The position numbers and the translations under genes are program-made. This document shows, piece by piece, positions 1-7,200 of a stretch of 16,904 bases of DNA. How positions within the stretch are numbered: position 1 is the first letter of the stretch; each line of letters opens with the position of its first letter. This stretch comes from an archaeon (lineage in GTDB: Archaea > Nanobdellota > Nanobdellia > SCGC-AAA011-G17 > GW2011-AR18), in assembly GCA_023245385.1 (NCBI GenBank), contig JAHFKM010000009.1:1-16904 (forward strand). The letters run 5' to 3'. The notes beneath the pieces are model-generated. The model worked only from the letters and a program-made list of their open reading frames with translations. It did no database searches and was not told the origin of the DNA.

Positions 1-975
1 GAATGTTCCTTGTAAGCATTGTCCACTTCGACAGTTGTTACTAAGGCATTCATCATTTCTAGCGCAGGAGTGAGTGAGAGGAAATGTTCCTCGAGCGCAG
101 TGTGATCCTTGGCAGATAGTGCTTTGACATTGTTCGTTGGTGCTACAGACTGCGCCTGCAGTTCTTGTTCCTCTGCTGCATGTTCTTGAAGTTGAATCAC
201 AAATGCTACTAAGGCATTCTGATCCTCGTGTGCAGTGCATGCCTTCGGTTTTGGTGGGAAGTCCGCAGGTGTTCGATCCGCTCTGACAGTTCGCGGTGAT
301 GCATTCTTGATTAGAGGTGCAGTGTGAATTTGTAGGAAGGGTTCCTTGAATACAAACGTTAGAGTGACAGTTTCTGCTGATGCAGTCTAAAGGGAGGATG
401 CAAAGTCCATCAAGCGATGATTGTTGGCAATGTGTTCCGTCACAGTTTTGTGTGGAGCATTCTTTGTTGACAATACAAGGTTGTCCCGGAGATCTGGGAG
501 AGTTACATTTAGGGGTTGTGGTGTCTGGTGCGGTCATTCCTTTCATACAAACGCGGGGGGTTTGACTGCATTCATCTGGGAGTGTTTCATAAGTGCAAGT
601 TTGACTTGAAGCTTTCGTTCCTTTTCTGCATTGGTGTGTTGCGGTATTGCAGTTGCTACTGTAACAGTCTGCGTTCGTTGTACAGGATTCTGTAAGGAAT
701 TTAAGTGCGGTGATACAATGGAAGGCCGGGTTGCAGATTTGTCCAGTAAGACAATCGCCTTGAGTGTAAGGAGCTCCTGTGCAGAAGAGAGGAGAAATTG
801 GAGGAGGAATAAAACCACTTCCGAATCCGCTACCGCCACTTCCAATTCCGGAGGAGACTATCGCACCGGTGAGATTTAAAGGAAGTGCTGAGTAAATAAG
901 AATGGTGACAAGAAGGATAAGAAAAATTTTAGCGAGAAGAAGAAGATGTGAATGGTTGGGTTTAAGAACTTCCAC
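1..975 (-). CDS. Large Cys-rich secreted repeat protein (3' end outside window)
   Basis: This is an open frame of 325 codons running off the left edge without a stop. It starts at a GTG, matching the GTG start of the paralogue at 2650. Residues 11-34 are hydrophobic (signal peptide or membrane anchor), followed by L-T-G at 35-37 and a Gly/Ser linker. The rest is built of units of about 27-30 residues with the spacing C-x5-C-x4-C-x(4-6)-C, about nine units so far, often joined by a Gly-Thr linker. Such spacing suggests disulfide-bonded extracellular modules, loosely like Dickkopf/prokineticin Cys-rich folds. The paralogues at 2252-2650 and 10726-11193 share the leader and first units. The function is unknown; a surface or adhesion role is only a guess. 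A TATA box 22-27 bp upstream implies a leaderless mRNA. Confidence 0.85.
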   Translation of the reverse strand, partial: MEVLKPNHSHLLLLAKIFLILLVTILIYSALPLNLTGAIVSSGIGSGGSGFGSGFIPPPISPLFCTGAPYTQGDCLTGQICNPAFHCITALKFLTESCTTNADCYSSNCNTATHQCRKGTKASSQTCTYETLPDECSQTPRVCMKGMTAPDTTTPKCNSPRSPGQPCIVNKECSTQNCDGTHCQQSSLDGLCILPLDCISRNCHSNVCIQGTLPTNSHCTSNQECITANCQSGSNTCGLPTKTEGMHCTRGSECLSSICDSTSRTCSRGTRTAGAVCSTNEQCQSTICQGSHCARGTFPLTHSCARNDECLSNNCRSGQCLQGTF

Positions 976-996
976 AAAGAAGCATGGATGAGGAGC

Positions 997-1002
997 TTTA
1001 TA
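997..1002 (-). promoter_or_regulatory. TATA box of the large Cys-rich gene
   Basis: TATAAA on the minus strand lies 22-27 bp before the GTG start. It sits in a block (about 994-1020) nearly identical to the one before the paralogue at 2650, including an upstream TAGTTGTAAC. The spacing predicts a leaderless transcript. Confidence 0.6.
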
Positions 1003-1021
1003 GAGTTTTTGTTACAACTAA

Positions 1022-1036
1022 TAAAAGAAAAAAAGA
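1022..1036 (-). terminator. T-rich tract after the 1104-1523 gene
   Basis: The minus strand reads a T7 run, a C and a T4 run about 70-80 nt past the stop of the gene at 1104-1523. This is the kind of U-rich signal that ends archaeal transcripts, and it directly precedes the next promoter. Confidence 0.4.
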
Positions 1037-1103
1037 TACTAATAGTTATTCCTGTAAAGAGGGAGGTTGGTTTTATTTTGAAAAAGAAATGTGAAAATTA
1101 ATT

Positions 1104-1523
1104 TTAGACACAAGGTAATTGACTGCGGTAGAGTCGTCCTTGATAATCTAAGCAAGCGTAAGCATTAGCACCAAAGGCCGCTCGAAGCGCATAGAATTGC
1201 GGACCATTTCGGTCAAGAACGAAACGATCACCATGGACAATGTTAGTGCGAACGTCAGACGCGGAAACGCTATTTATAACCACGAGATCATGGCTAGTAA
1301 TAAGACCTGTTGACTTAATAGATTCTGAACTTATTGCACCTTTAAAGGTGGCAGTATTGGTAAAAATGGTATTGCCTGTAAAAGTGGTGGTGCCTGTCAG
1401 ACTTTGACCAGAGGGGTTGTTGACAATTGCATGTCCTGTTATTACGCCACCGAAGGATACAAAGAATACGGTAACTGCGATTAAGAGGATGAGTGTTCCG
1501 GTGATTGCTTGTCCTCTTTTCAT
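1104..1523 (-). CDS. Small secreted protein with C-terminal NAYACLD motif (copy 2)
   Basis: A 139-residue protein of unknown function. Residues 7-28 are hydrophobic and lead into ITG at 28-30, so it is probably exported or membrane-anchored. The middle is rich in Thr, Ser, Gly and Asn with a repetitive TFTGNTIF/TNTATFKG pattern suggestive of beta structure. It ends in NAYACLD-x2-G-x2-YRS-x2-PC plus one residue, the same ending as the protein at 3085-3483, with two Cys able to pair. It follows the OB-fold gene at 1588 in the same order as its paralogue follows the OB-fold gene at 3542. A long TATA tract 24-36 bp before the ATG predicts a leaderless mRNA. Confidence 0.8.
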   Translation of the reverse strand: MKRGQAITGTLILLIAVTVFFVSFGGVITGHAIVNNPSGQSLTGTTTFTGNTIFTNTATFKGAISSESIKSTGLITSHDLVVINSVSASDVRTNIVHGDRFVLDRNGPQFYALRAAFGANAYACLDYQGRLYRSQLPCV

Positions 1524-1546
1524 TAAGAGTACTGTTAGAAGAATGG

Positions 1547-1559
1547 TATATATATATAT
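1547..1559 (-). promoter_or_regulatory. Extended TATA box of the 1104-1523 gene
   Basis: An alternating TATATATATATAT tract lies 24-36 bp upstream of the ATG at 1523, in the gap after the OB-fold gene. The spacing is that of a leaderless archaeal promoter. Confidence 0.6.
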
Positions 1560-1587
1560 CGGTGATAGAAAGTATATTTTAAGAGAG

Positions 1588-2334
1588 TTAGATGATTGTG
1601 CGTAGCTTTCCAGGATGTAGTTCGAAGACTTCTCCTTCTTTCAAAAGGTTCTGAATAATTTTTTGTGCTTCTTCTCGTTCAACGCCTGAACTGGTAATAA
1701 CTATTTCTTGGTCTGCGCCGTTATTTGTATCGAGGTTTTCAATGGAGTTGAGTAAGCGTTGGCGTTTGTTTGCAGGAGCGTCAGAATTCTTTTCTCCAGC
1801 GTTCATTACTTTTTCTTCGACGATCGCGACGAATTCATCTTCAGTTTTAACAGAAGGAGCTTCTTCGAGAGATTGTTCTTCAAGGTAATTGACTTTAGCT
1901 TCGCCGTGGAGTTTAATTAATTCTAGTTTACGGAGTTTGGCCCAGAGAGGGTTGTCTAGTTTGCGAACAACTTCAGGGACTAAGAATAAGTTGTTATTAA
2001 AATCTTTAACTTTTCCAACAACTAAGAGTAAGTCTCCAACATTTAAACTTCCAAGAAGAACAACGTCGTCTTTCCAGGATTTAACTTGGATTTTTCCTGA
2101 GCCATCGTCAAGGGAAATTGCAGCGTAAGAACGGTCTTCTTTAATAAATTTTTCAACAACAGGAGCAACAACATTAACGCGGGAGATACGTTGATTTAAA
2201 ACTTCAACGTAATTTGGTTCCCATTCTCCAGTTGTTTTGACAAAAGTTCCGCTAAGTAGTGTAGAGAGCCAGAGTTTGTTCTGCGATTTTTGTTCCTGTT
2301 CTGCATTGGTGTGTTGCGCTATTACAATTACCAC
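1588..2334 (-). CDS. RPA32-like OB-fold protein, copy 1 (start codon uncertain)
   Basis: This is a paralogue of the OB-fold protein at 3542-4225; I judge about 60% identity by eye over the OB domain. It has an OB-fold with ISRVNVVAPVV, LDDGSGKIQVKSW and VVGKVKDFNNNLFLVPEV, an acidic linker, and a C-terminal winged-helix-like domain ending EGEVFELHPGKLRT. The expected role is single-stranded DNA binding in replication or repair. No ATG lies in frame before the conserved LWLSTLLSG; the paralogue's ATG aligns with an AAT codon at 2305-2307. The nearest in-frame alternatives are GTG at 2334 (used here) and TTG at 2346, neither with a clear Shine-Dalgarno. The 5' end overlaps the truncated Cys-rich gene out of frame. 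Roughly 220 conserved codons without a stop argue for a functional gene rather than a decayed one. Confidence 0.75.
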   Translation of the reverse strand: MVIVIAQHTNAEQEQKSQNKLWLSTLLSGTFVKTTGEWEPNYVEVLNQRISRVNVVAPVVEKFIKEDRSYAAISLDDGSGKIQVKSWKDDVVLLGSLNVGDLLLVVGKVKDFNNNLFLVPEVVRKLDNPLWAKLRKLELIKLHGEAKVNYLEEQSLEEAPSVKTEDEFVAIVEEKVMNAGEKNSDAPANKRQRLLNSIENLDTNNGADQEIVITSSGVEREEAQKIIQNLLKEGEVFELHPGKLRTII

Positions 2335-2650
2335 TGTAACAGTCAATATTAGTTGTGCAGGGTTGAGTAATAAATTTAAGTGCTGGAATGCAATGAAAAG
2401 TAGGGCTGCAAACTTGTCCTGAAGAGCAACTGCCTTGAGTGTAAGAAGTTCCTGTGCAGAAGAGGGGGGAAATTGGAGGAGGAGTAAAACCACTTGCTGA
2501 ACCACCAGTTCCGAATGTTGAGGGTGATGTAACTAGTGCGCCGGTAAAATTTAAAGGGAGTGCTTGGTAAGTGAGAAGAGCGAGAAGGAGAATAAAAAAG
2601 AGTTTAGCGAGAGAAAGAAGATGTGATTGATTTGTTTTGGAAAGTTCCAC
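2252..2650 (-). CDS. Truncated Cys-rich secreted protein
   Basis: A 132-residue protein with a GTG start matching the start of the gene at 975. Its hydrophobic leader (11-33), FTG at 35-37 and Gly/Ser linker closely match the large Cys-rich protein. The first two Cys units are kept, through HQCRTGTK, after which it diverges and stops within about 13 residues (tail LALYTT). The paralogue continues for more than 200 further residues. The last 80 or so bases overlap, in another frame, the start of the OB-fold gene at 1588. It is best read as a 3'-truncated copy made by recombination into that gene. It could still yield a small exported protein, and its promoter probably drives the OB-fold gene behind it. 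Confidence 0.7.
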   Translation of the reverse strand: MELSKTNQSHLLSLAKLFFILLLALLTYQALPLNFTGALVTSPSTFGTGGSASGFTPPPISPLFCTGTSYTQGSCSSGQVCSPTFHCIPALKFITQPCTTNIDCYSGNCNSATHQCRTGTKIAEQTLALYTT

Positions 2651-2673
2651 AAAAGATTTTAGGAATAAGGGGC

Positions 2674-2679
2674 TTTATA
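2674..2679 (-). promoter_or_regulatory. TATA box of the truncated Cys-rich gene and OB-fold copy 1
   Basis: TATAAA on the minus strand lies 24-29 bp before the GTG at 2650. The surrounding block 2671-2698, including TAGTTGTAACAAAAG, is conserved with the block before the gene at 975. Confidence 0.6.
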
Positions 2680-2694
2680 GATCTTTTGTTACAA

Positions 2695-2710
2695 CTATAA
2701 AAAGAAAAAA
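2695..2710 (-). terminator. T-rich terminator after the 2711-3088 gene
   Basis: The minus strand reads T6-C-T5 immediately after the TAA of the small Cys-rich gene and just before the next promoter. Confidence 0.5.
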
Positions 2711-3088
2711 TTAAGAAGATTTGATGGCAGTGCAGATTCCTTGTGCTGAGGGTTTTCTTGGAGTACGATAGCATTTTCCTGAGTAGCATTGGTGATCGTC
2801 GATGCAGGGTTGTCCTGGTGAGAGTGAGCGTAAGCCGCAGTGTTTTGTTCCGGGGTTTAGAGAGTCAGTTAAGCAAAGGGTGGATTTGCATTGCCGAGAA
2901 AGAGTGCATGGTGCTCCTTCTGGAAGATAAGCTAAAGTTGATATCGCGTTTCCTGTTGTTTTTTTAAAGACGCTGAATTGGAGGATGCTTGCGCCGGTAA
3001 TTCCACCAGCGAGAGTTGTAGTAAAGATAAGGAGAGCGAGTAAAAAAAGAAGAGCGCTGAGAGGATAATATTCTTTTTTATGGTTCAT
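2711..3088 (-). CDS. Small Cys-rich secreted protein
   Basis: A 125-residue protein of unknown function. Residues 10-29 are hydrophobic, followed by ITG at 30-32 and a second TTGNA motif a little later. The mature part has two Cys units with C-x5-C-x4-C spacing (PCTLSRQC and PCIDDHQC), the same module as the large Cys-rich proteins. The chosen ATG overlaps the stop of the upstream gene as ATGA, implying translational coupling. An in-frame ATG two codons earlier (3094) is an alternative. It probably acts at the cell surface with the protein encoded just upstream. Confidence 0.8.
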   Translation of the reverse strand: MNHKKEYYPLSALLFLLALLIFTTTLAGGITGASILQFSVFKKTTGNAISTLAYLPEGAPCTLSRQCKSTLCLTDSLNPGTKHCGLRSLSPGQPCIDDHQCYSGKCYRTPRKPSAQGICTAIKSS

Positions 3089-3483
3089 CTGCATGGAATG
3101 TCGCTGCGGTAGAATTGTCCGGTTTGATCCAAGCAAGCGTAGGCGTTTCCTTCACCGCTAAGGGTATGAACAGTAAGGCTTGTTTTATCTTCTAGAACCA
3201 CACCTTGTTGAGATGCGAGAGAAAGAGGTAAAGCGCCTGGAGAGTACATGCGGTCAGTAACGATACGGTGGGTGGAAACAATTTCTGAGTCAAAGGGTGT
3301 TGTTTTTACTGAGCTAGGGTCTTTGAAGATGGGAGTTTGTTTGTATTGATAATAAACTGAAGCTCCCGTTAAGCTTCCGACAAGTGCTGTTGCGAAGACA
3401 ACGAGAGAAATTAAAATGATTAAGAGACCGACATTATGTGCGGAGTGGAGAAATTGTGTGTCTTTTTTTAAGAATTTTTTCAT
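3085..3483 (-). CDS. Small secreted protein with C-terminal NAYACLD motif (copy 1)
   Basis: A 132-residue protein of unknown function. It has a basic N-terminus (MKKFLKK), a hydrophobic segment at about 18-36, LTG at 38-40, and the ending NAYACLDQTGQFYRSDIPCR, which matches the protein at 1104-1523. The frame is open upstream to 3657, but the ATG at 3483 is preferred. It has GGTGAT three bases upstream and a TATA box about 45 bp upstream, and the longer frame would overlap the OB-fold gene. The stop overlaps the start of the next gene (ATGA), so the two secreted proteins form an operon. Confidence 0.82.
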   Translation of the reverse strand: MKKFLKKDTQFLHSAHNVGLLIILISLVVFATALVGSLTGASVYYQYKQTPIFKDPSSVKTTPFDSEIVSTHRIVTDRMYSPGALPLSLASQQGVVLEDKTSLTVHTLSGEGNAYACLDQTGQFYRSDIPCR

Positions 3484-3486
3484 GGT

Positions 3487-3533
3487 ATCACCTTTTTTGT
3501 TAAGAAGATTCAGGAAGAAAGAGATATTTAAAT
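3487..3533 (-). promoter_or_regulatory. Promoter and Shine-Dalgarno of the 3085-3483 gene
   Basis: ATTTAAATAT at 3524-3533 is a TATA box 41-50 bp before the ATG. GGTGAT at 3487-3492 lies just before the ATG. Together they predict a short leader of about 15-20 nt with a true ribosome binding site, unlike the leaderless genes around it. Confidence 0.55.
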
Positions 3534-3541
3534 CTGTCGTT

Positions 3542-4225
3542 TCATAGTGTTGTTCTGAGTTTTCCTGGGTGGATTTCGAAAATTTCTCCTTCACTGAGAA
3601 GAGAGCTGAGGATTTTTTGTGCTTCGTCTTTGGAAACACCTGATGTATCAATGACAAGAGTTTGGTCTGCTCCGTTGTTTGTGTCTAGTTTTTTTATCAT
3701 ATCTAAAATTTTTTGTTTTTTTACGAGGGGTGTATCATTGGTAACTTTTTCTTCTATTACAGAAAGAGCTTCTTCTTCTTGGGGAGAAAATATTTTTTGA
3801 GGAAAGTTAGTTTGTGCTTCTCCGTAGAGTTTTTTAAGTTCAAGTGTTCTATGTTTAGCCCAAAGTGGGTTATCTAGTCGTGTAATAACTTCTGGAACAA
3901 GGTAGAGGGAGTTGTTGTAATCTCTGATTTTGCCAACGACAAGAACGAGTTCTCCTAAGTTGAAAGAGCTGAGGAGTGCTGCTTCTTCTTTCCAGGATTT
4001 GACAGCTATTTTTCCTGAGCCGTCATCAAGAATAAGTGTTGCATAACTGGTGTCTGGTTTGGAGAAGGTGTCAACGATGTGTGCGATGATGTTGACGCGG
4101 CTGATTTTCAAGTTTCCTGATTCTACGTAGTTCGTTTCCCATTCTCCTGGTGCTTGGATGTATTTTCCTGAGAGGAGGTTGCTGATCCAGATTTTTATTG
4201 CGGTGTGTCGTTGTGTTTGTTCCAT
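3542..4225 (-). CDS. RPA32-like OB-fold protein, copy 2, in operon with MCM
   Basis: A 227-residue protein. Residues about 40-115 form an OB-fold (ISRVNIIAHIV, LDDGSGKIAVKSW, VVGKIRDYNNSLYLVPEV). This is followed by an acidic/charged linker and, at about 172-227, a winged-helix-like domain ending SEGEIFEIHPGKLRTTL. The layout of OB-fold, linker and winged helix is that of RPA32-type ssDNA-binding subunits. Its ATG overlaps the MCM stop codon by one base (TAATG), so it is probably co-transcribed and translationally coupled with MCM. That fits protection of ssDNA produced by the helicase. The C-terminal winged helix could contact partner proteins, by analogy with RPA32. Confidence 0.85.
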   Translation of the reverse strand: MEQTQRHTAIKIWISNLLSGKYIQAPGEWETNYVESGNLKISRVNIIAHIVDTFSKPDTSYATLILDDGSGKIAVKSWKEEAALLSSFNLGELVLVVGKIRDYNNSLYLVPEVITRLDNPLWAKHRTLELKKLYGEAQTNFPQKIFSPQEEEALSVIEEKVTNDTPLVKKQKILDMIKKLDTNNGADQTLVIDTSGVSKDEAQKILSSLLSEGEIFEIHPGKLRTTL

Positions 4226-7200
4226 TAGATTTTTTGGATGAATCCTTTTTTTGGTTCAAACAGGTCTCCTGATTTTTTTAATTGTTCTATTGTTTCGTAG
4301 ACTTTGCTTTCTTCGATGGCTTTGAGTGCTGCTTCTGCGATGATTTGTTCAAGAGGGATAGTTTTTATTCCTTTAGCTTCTAGAGTGAGGATAATTTCTT
4401 TAATAATGTGGATTTTGCTTCTGACTGCTGCGGTGATTCCTGTTGAGACTCTGTCTATATCTATTTGTCCTGTTTCTGGGTCAAATCCTACTTCCATGAG
4501 ACAGCTTTTGAGAAGGGAGATTGCGCGTAGTGCGTCTTCTCTGGTAACTTTGTCGTCTAGTCGTATTTTTGCTGAGGCTTGGCTTAAGCGGATGAGTGCT
4601 TCGAGTTGTCTTGCTGAAATGGGAATAGGTTTGACGCCGCTGTCGTCTGCTTTTCCTGAGTTTCGTAAGGTGACGTAAAAGTCTTTGATAACGAGGACTG
4701 CTGCTTTTGTCATGATTGGGAAGATGTGTTGTTTAACATAGGCGATGTATTTTCTTAAAAATTCTGGGGTGATTTCTGTTTCGTAGGAGAGGTGTAATTG
4801 TTGTGCTGCTTCGAGAACGTGGAGAGCGATTTTCTCGTCTTTCTCTTTACTTGGAATATCTCTGATAGGAAAGATTAAATCAAATCTGTTAAGAAGTGAG
4901 GGGGGAAGATCTATCTGTGCGGCGATGGGTGAGTAAGGATCGAATCTTCCGAATTTTGGGTTTGCTGCTGCGAGTAAAGTTGTCTGTGCGCTTAATGAGG
5001 CTTGGATGTTTGCTTTTGAAATGGTAACTGTCTGTTGTTCCAGTGCTTCGTGAAGAGCAGATCTGTCTTCATCGCTCATCTTGTCAAGTTCATCGACACA
5101 ATTATGAGTAAAGATTCCGTTTGCGACGAAGTTGTGGGTATCGGGAACAAAAAGATCATAAACATATCCTTCATAGTCTACTTGAGAGACTTTTGTGATT
5201 TTATCAAGACAAACTTTCCAATAGGCAGGTGAGATCTTTAAGTTGAGTTTGAGAGGTGCGACCACAGAATCTCCTTTAACAAAGTGAGAAGCATCTTGCC
5301 ATTGTAACGATGATTCATTGAGAAGTTTATGATCTGGTGTGAGGAGTAAAGCAAAGCCGGAGTTAAATTTGATGTTCAGCAAGGAACCTTTGTACCATTT
5401 TCTGCTTATTTTTGTAGCAGTAGTGGTAGAAACTTCAAGTGTTTGTCTTAGAAGAGTGGGGACTTCAGCGTCAAGATCGTGAGCAAAAATTGTCTCGCCC
5501 TTGGAAGTGTATTTTTTTTCAAGGGTAGAGTTATATATTTTTTTTATAGGAATGATTTTGTTGTTGAGAATTATTTTTGTAGATGGGTGAAGGCAAACAA
5601 TCCCCTGATTAGCTAGAACAAGTGCTCCTGCTTCAAGAGCCCAACCTCGTAAGTACTCGTCTTTGACCACCGCAGCAGTTAACCCCGCACCCGACGCGCC
5701 TTTTCCTCCGACAAATCTTGCTTTTGGTGCTGCTTTTGAAATGAATTGGAGGAGTTGGGATTTTCCCGAGTTGTGGCAAAGAATTCCATTTGCGATAAAG
5801 GAGTGGCTGAGAGGAACTTCAAAGTCATAAACATCCATAACGCCAGCGGGTTCTATGAGTTTGATTTTTTCCCAGCGTTGGAATTTTTTTCTTCTTCGAG
5901 TTCGGAGATTGATAACGTGAAGTATATCGTCAAGTTTGTTAATTTTTTTTTGTGAAACAAAGCCGATGTGTTGGATAAAGAGAGCCATATCATTAGCTCT
6001 TCTGATGTATAAATTTTCTCCTTGGACACGCGAGTGGATTCCGAAATAGAGGAGGAGGAGTTGAACATCTTTGAGCAGGTCTGGTCTTGTGGATTTGAGT
6101 TGGATGGCAGTTCTTCCTCTGCCCTTGCCGAAGTCACAGCCGTCTGCTTCAAATAGCCAGGCGAGGAACTGTGCGACAACTTTTTTCGGGCTTTGAAAGA
6201 TTTGTTGGGGGACTCTTTTGTTGGAGAGAAAAGAGAGAGAGTTAGCGATTTGTCTACTGTTTATTTCGAGGTGGTGAACTTTTTGTGTTGCGAAGATTTG
6301 TCTAAGAGTACTGTCAGAATTTTTTATGAGGTGAATTTCCGGGCTTTCAGTTTTAAGATAATATTTTGGTTCAACATGGAAAAGATTTCTCCAAAAAGAA
6401 ATTAGTGGTTCGAGAAGGTCTGTTTCTTCATCATTGATATAACAGGTGAGTGCGTATCCATTGTTTTTGATGTTACCATCTCCAAGAATGTAACCGTAAA
6501 GTGCTGCTAGGGAAGAGTCAACGTAGTGAGGAAGGGAAACTTCTTTTAGATTTTTACTGAATAATTTAGAGAAGTTTGTGGGACATAGTTTTTTTATTTT
6601 GTTAGGAATAGAAGGCATGACTCGGATTTTAGTGTGGGCTGAGAGGCAGTCTGCTCGTTGCCAGCCCTTCTTGGTTAAAAAGGGTTGATTATATGTACAG
6701 ATGACTTCTTTTCCTGTTTCTGTAACTACTCGAAGGACAGGTTGTTGGCGGTATTTCTGGAAGATTGTTGCAAAGTCGTAGGGTTTGTCAGATGGACCTT
6801 TTCGGATTTTAGTGACTGTTTCTCGAATGGGTTGTAGGTGTGTGGTTCCCAATTGTTGTATCGGTTTCATACCTTTAGAGAATAAAGCGATCTGAGAATT
6901 TCCTGCGATGCATCCGGGATCGCCTACGAGTAGAATGTGAACGTCCCCGCGTGTTGCTGTTCCGTCATCGCGAAGTTTGCGAACGCCTCCAAGCATTTGT
7001 AAGACGAGTGCTTCTTTGATTTTTTCGTGTCCGTAGATGCTTGGTGCGATTGCTCTGACGAGTTTGTCAAAAACATGGGGGTCTTTGGAGAGTTCTTTTA
7101 TTTTTGCTTCGTCTTCTTGGTTGAGTTTGATGTCTGAGTATTCTTCTTGGACTGTTTCAACGTTGTTTCCTTCTGTGATGATATCATATCGTGTGGATTG

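Noticed and set aside
543..845. Minus-strand ORF of 100 codons with a hydrophobic start
   Set aside because: It is a shadow of the Cys-rich gene 1-975, which is in another frame and shows the repeat pattern and paralogues.
2335..2505. Upstream extension of the OB-fold frame to the GTG at 2505
   Set aside because: Its translation is an out-of-frame reading of the Cys-rich gene and has no counterpart in the OB-fold paralogue.
3484..3657. N-terminal extension of the 3085-3483 gene to 3657
   Set aside because: It overlaps the OB-fold gene, and the internal ATG has a Shine-Dalgarno and a promoter.
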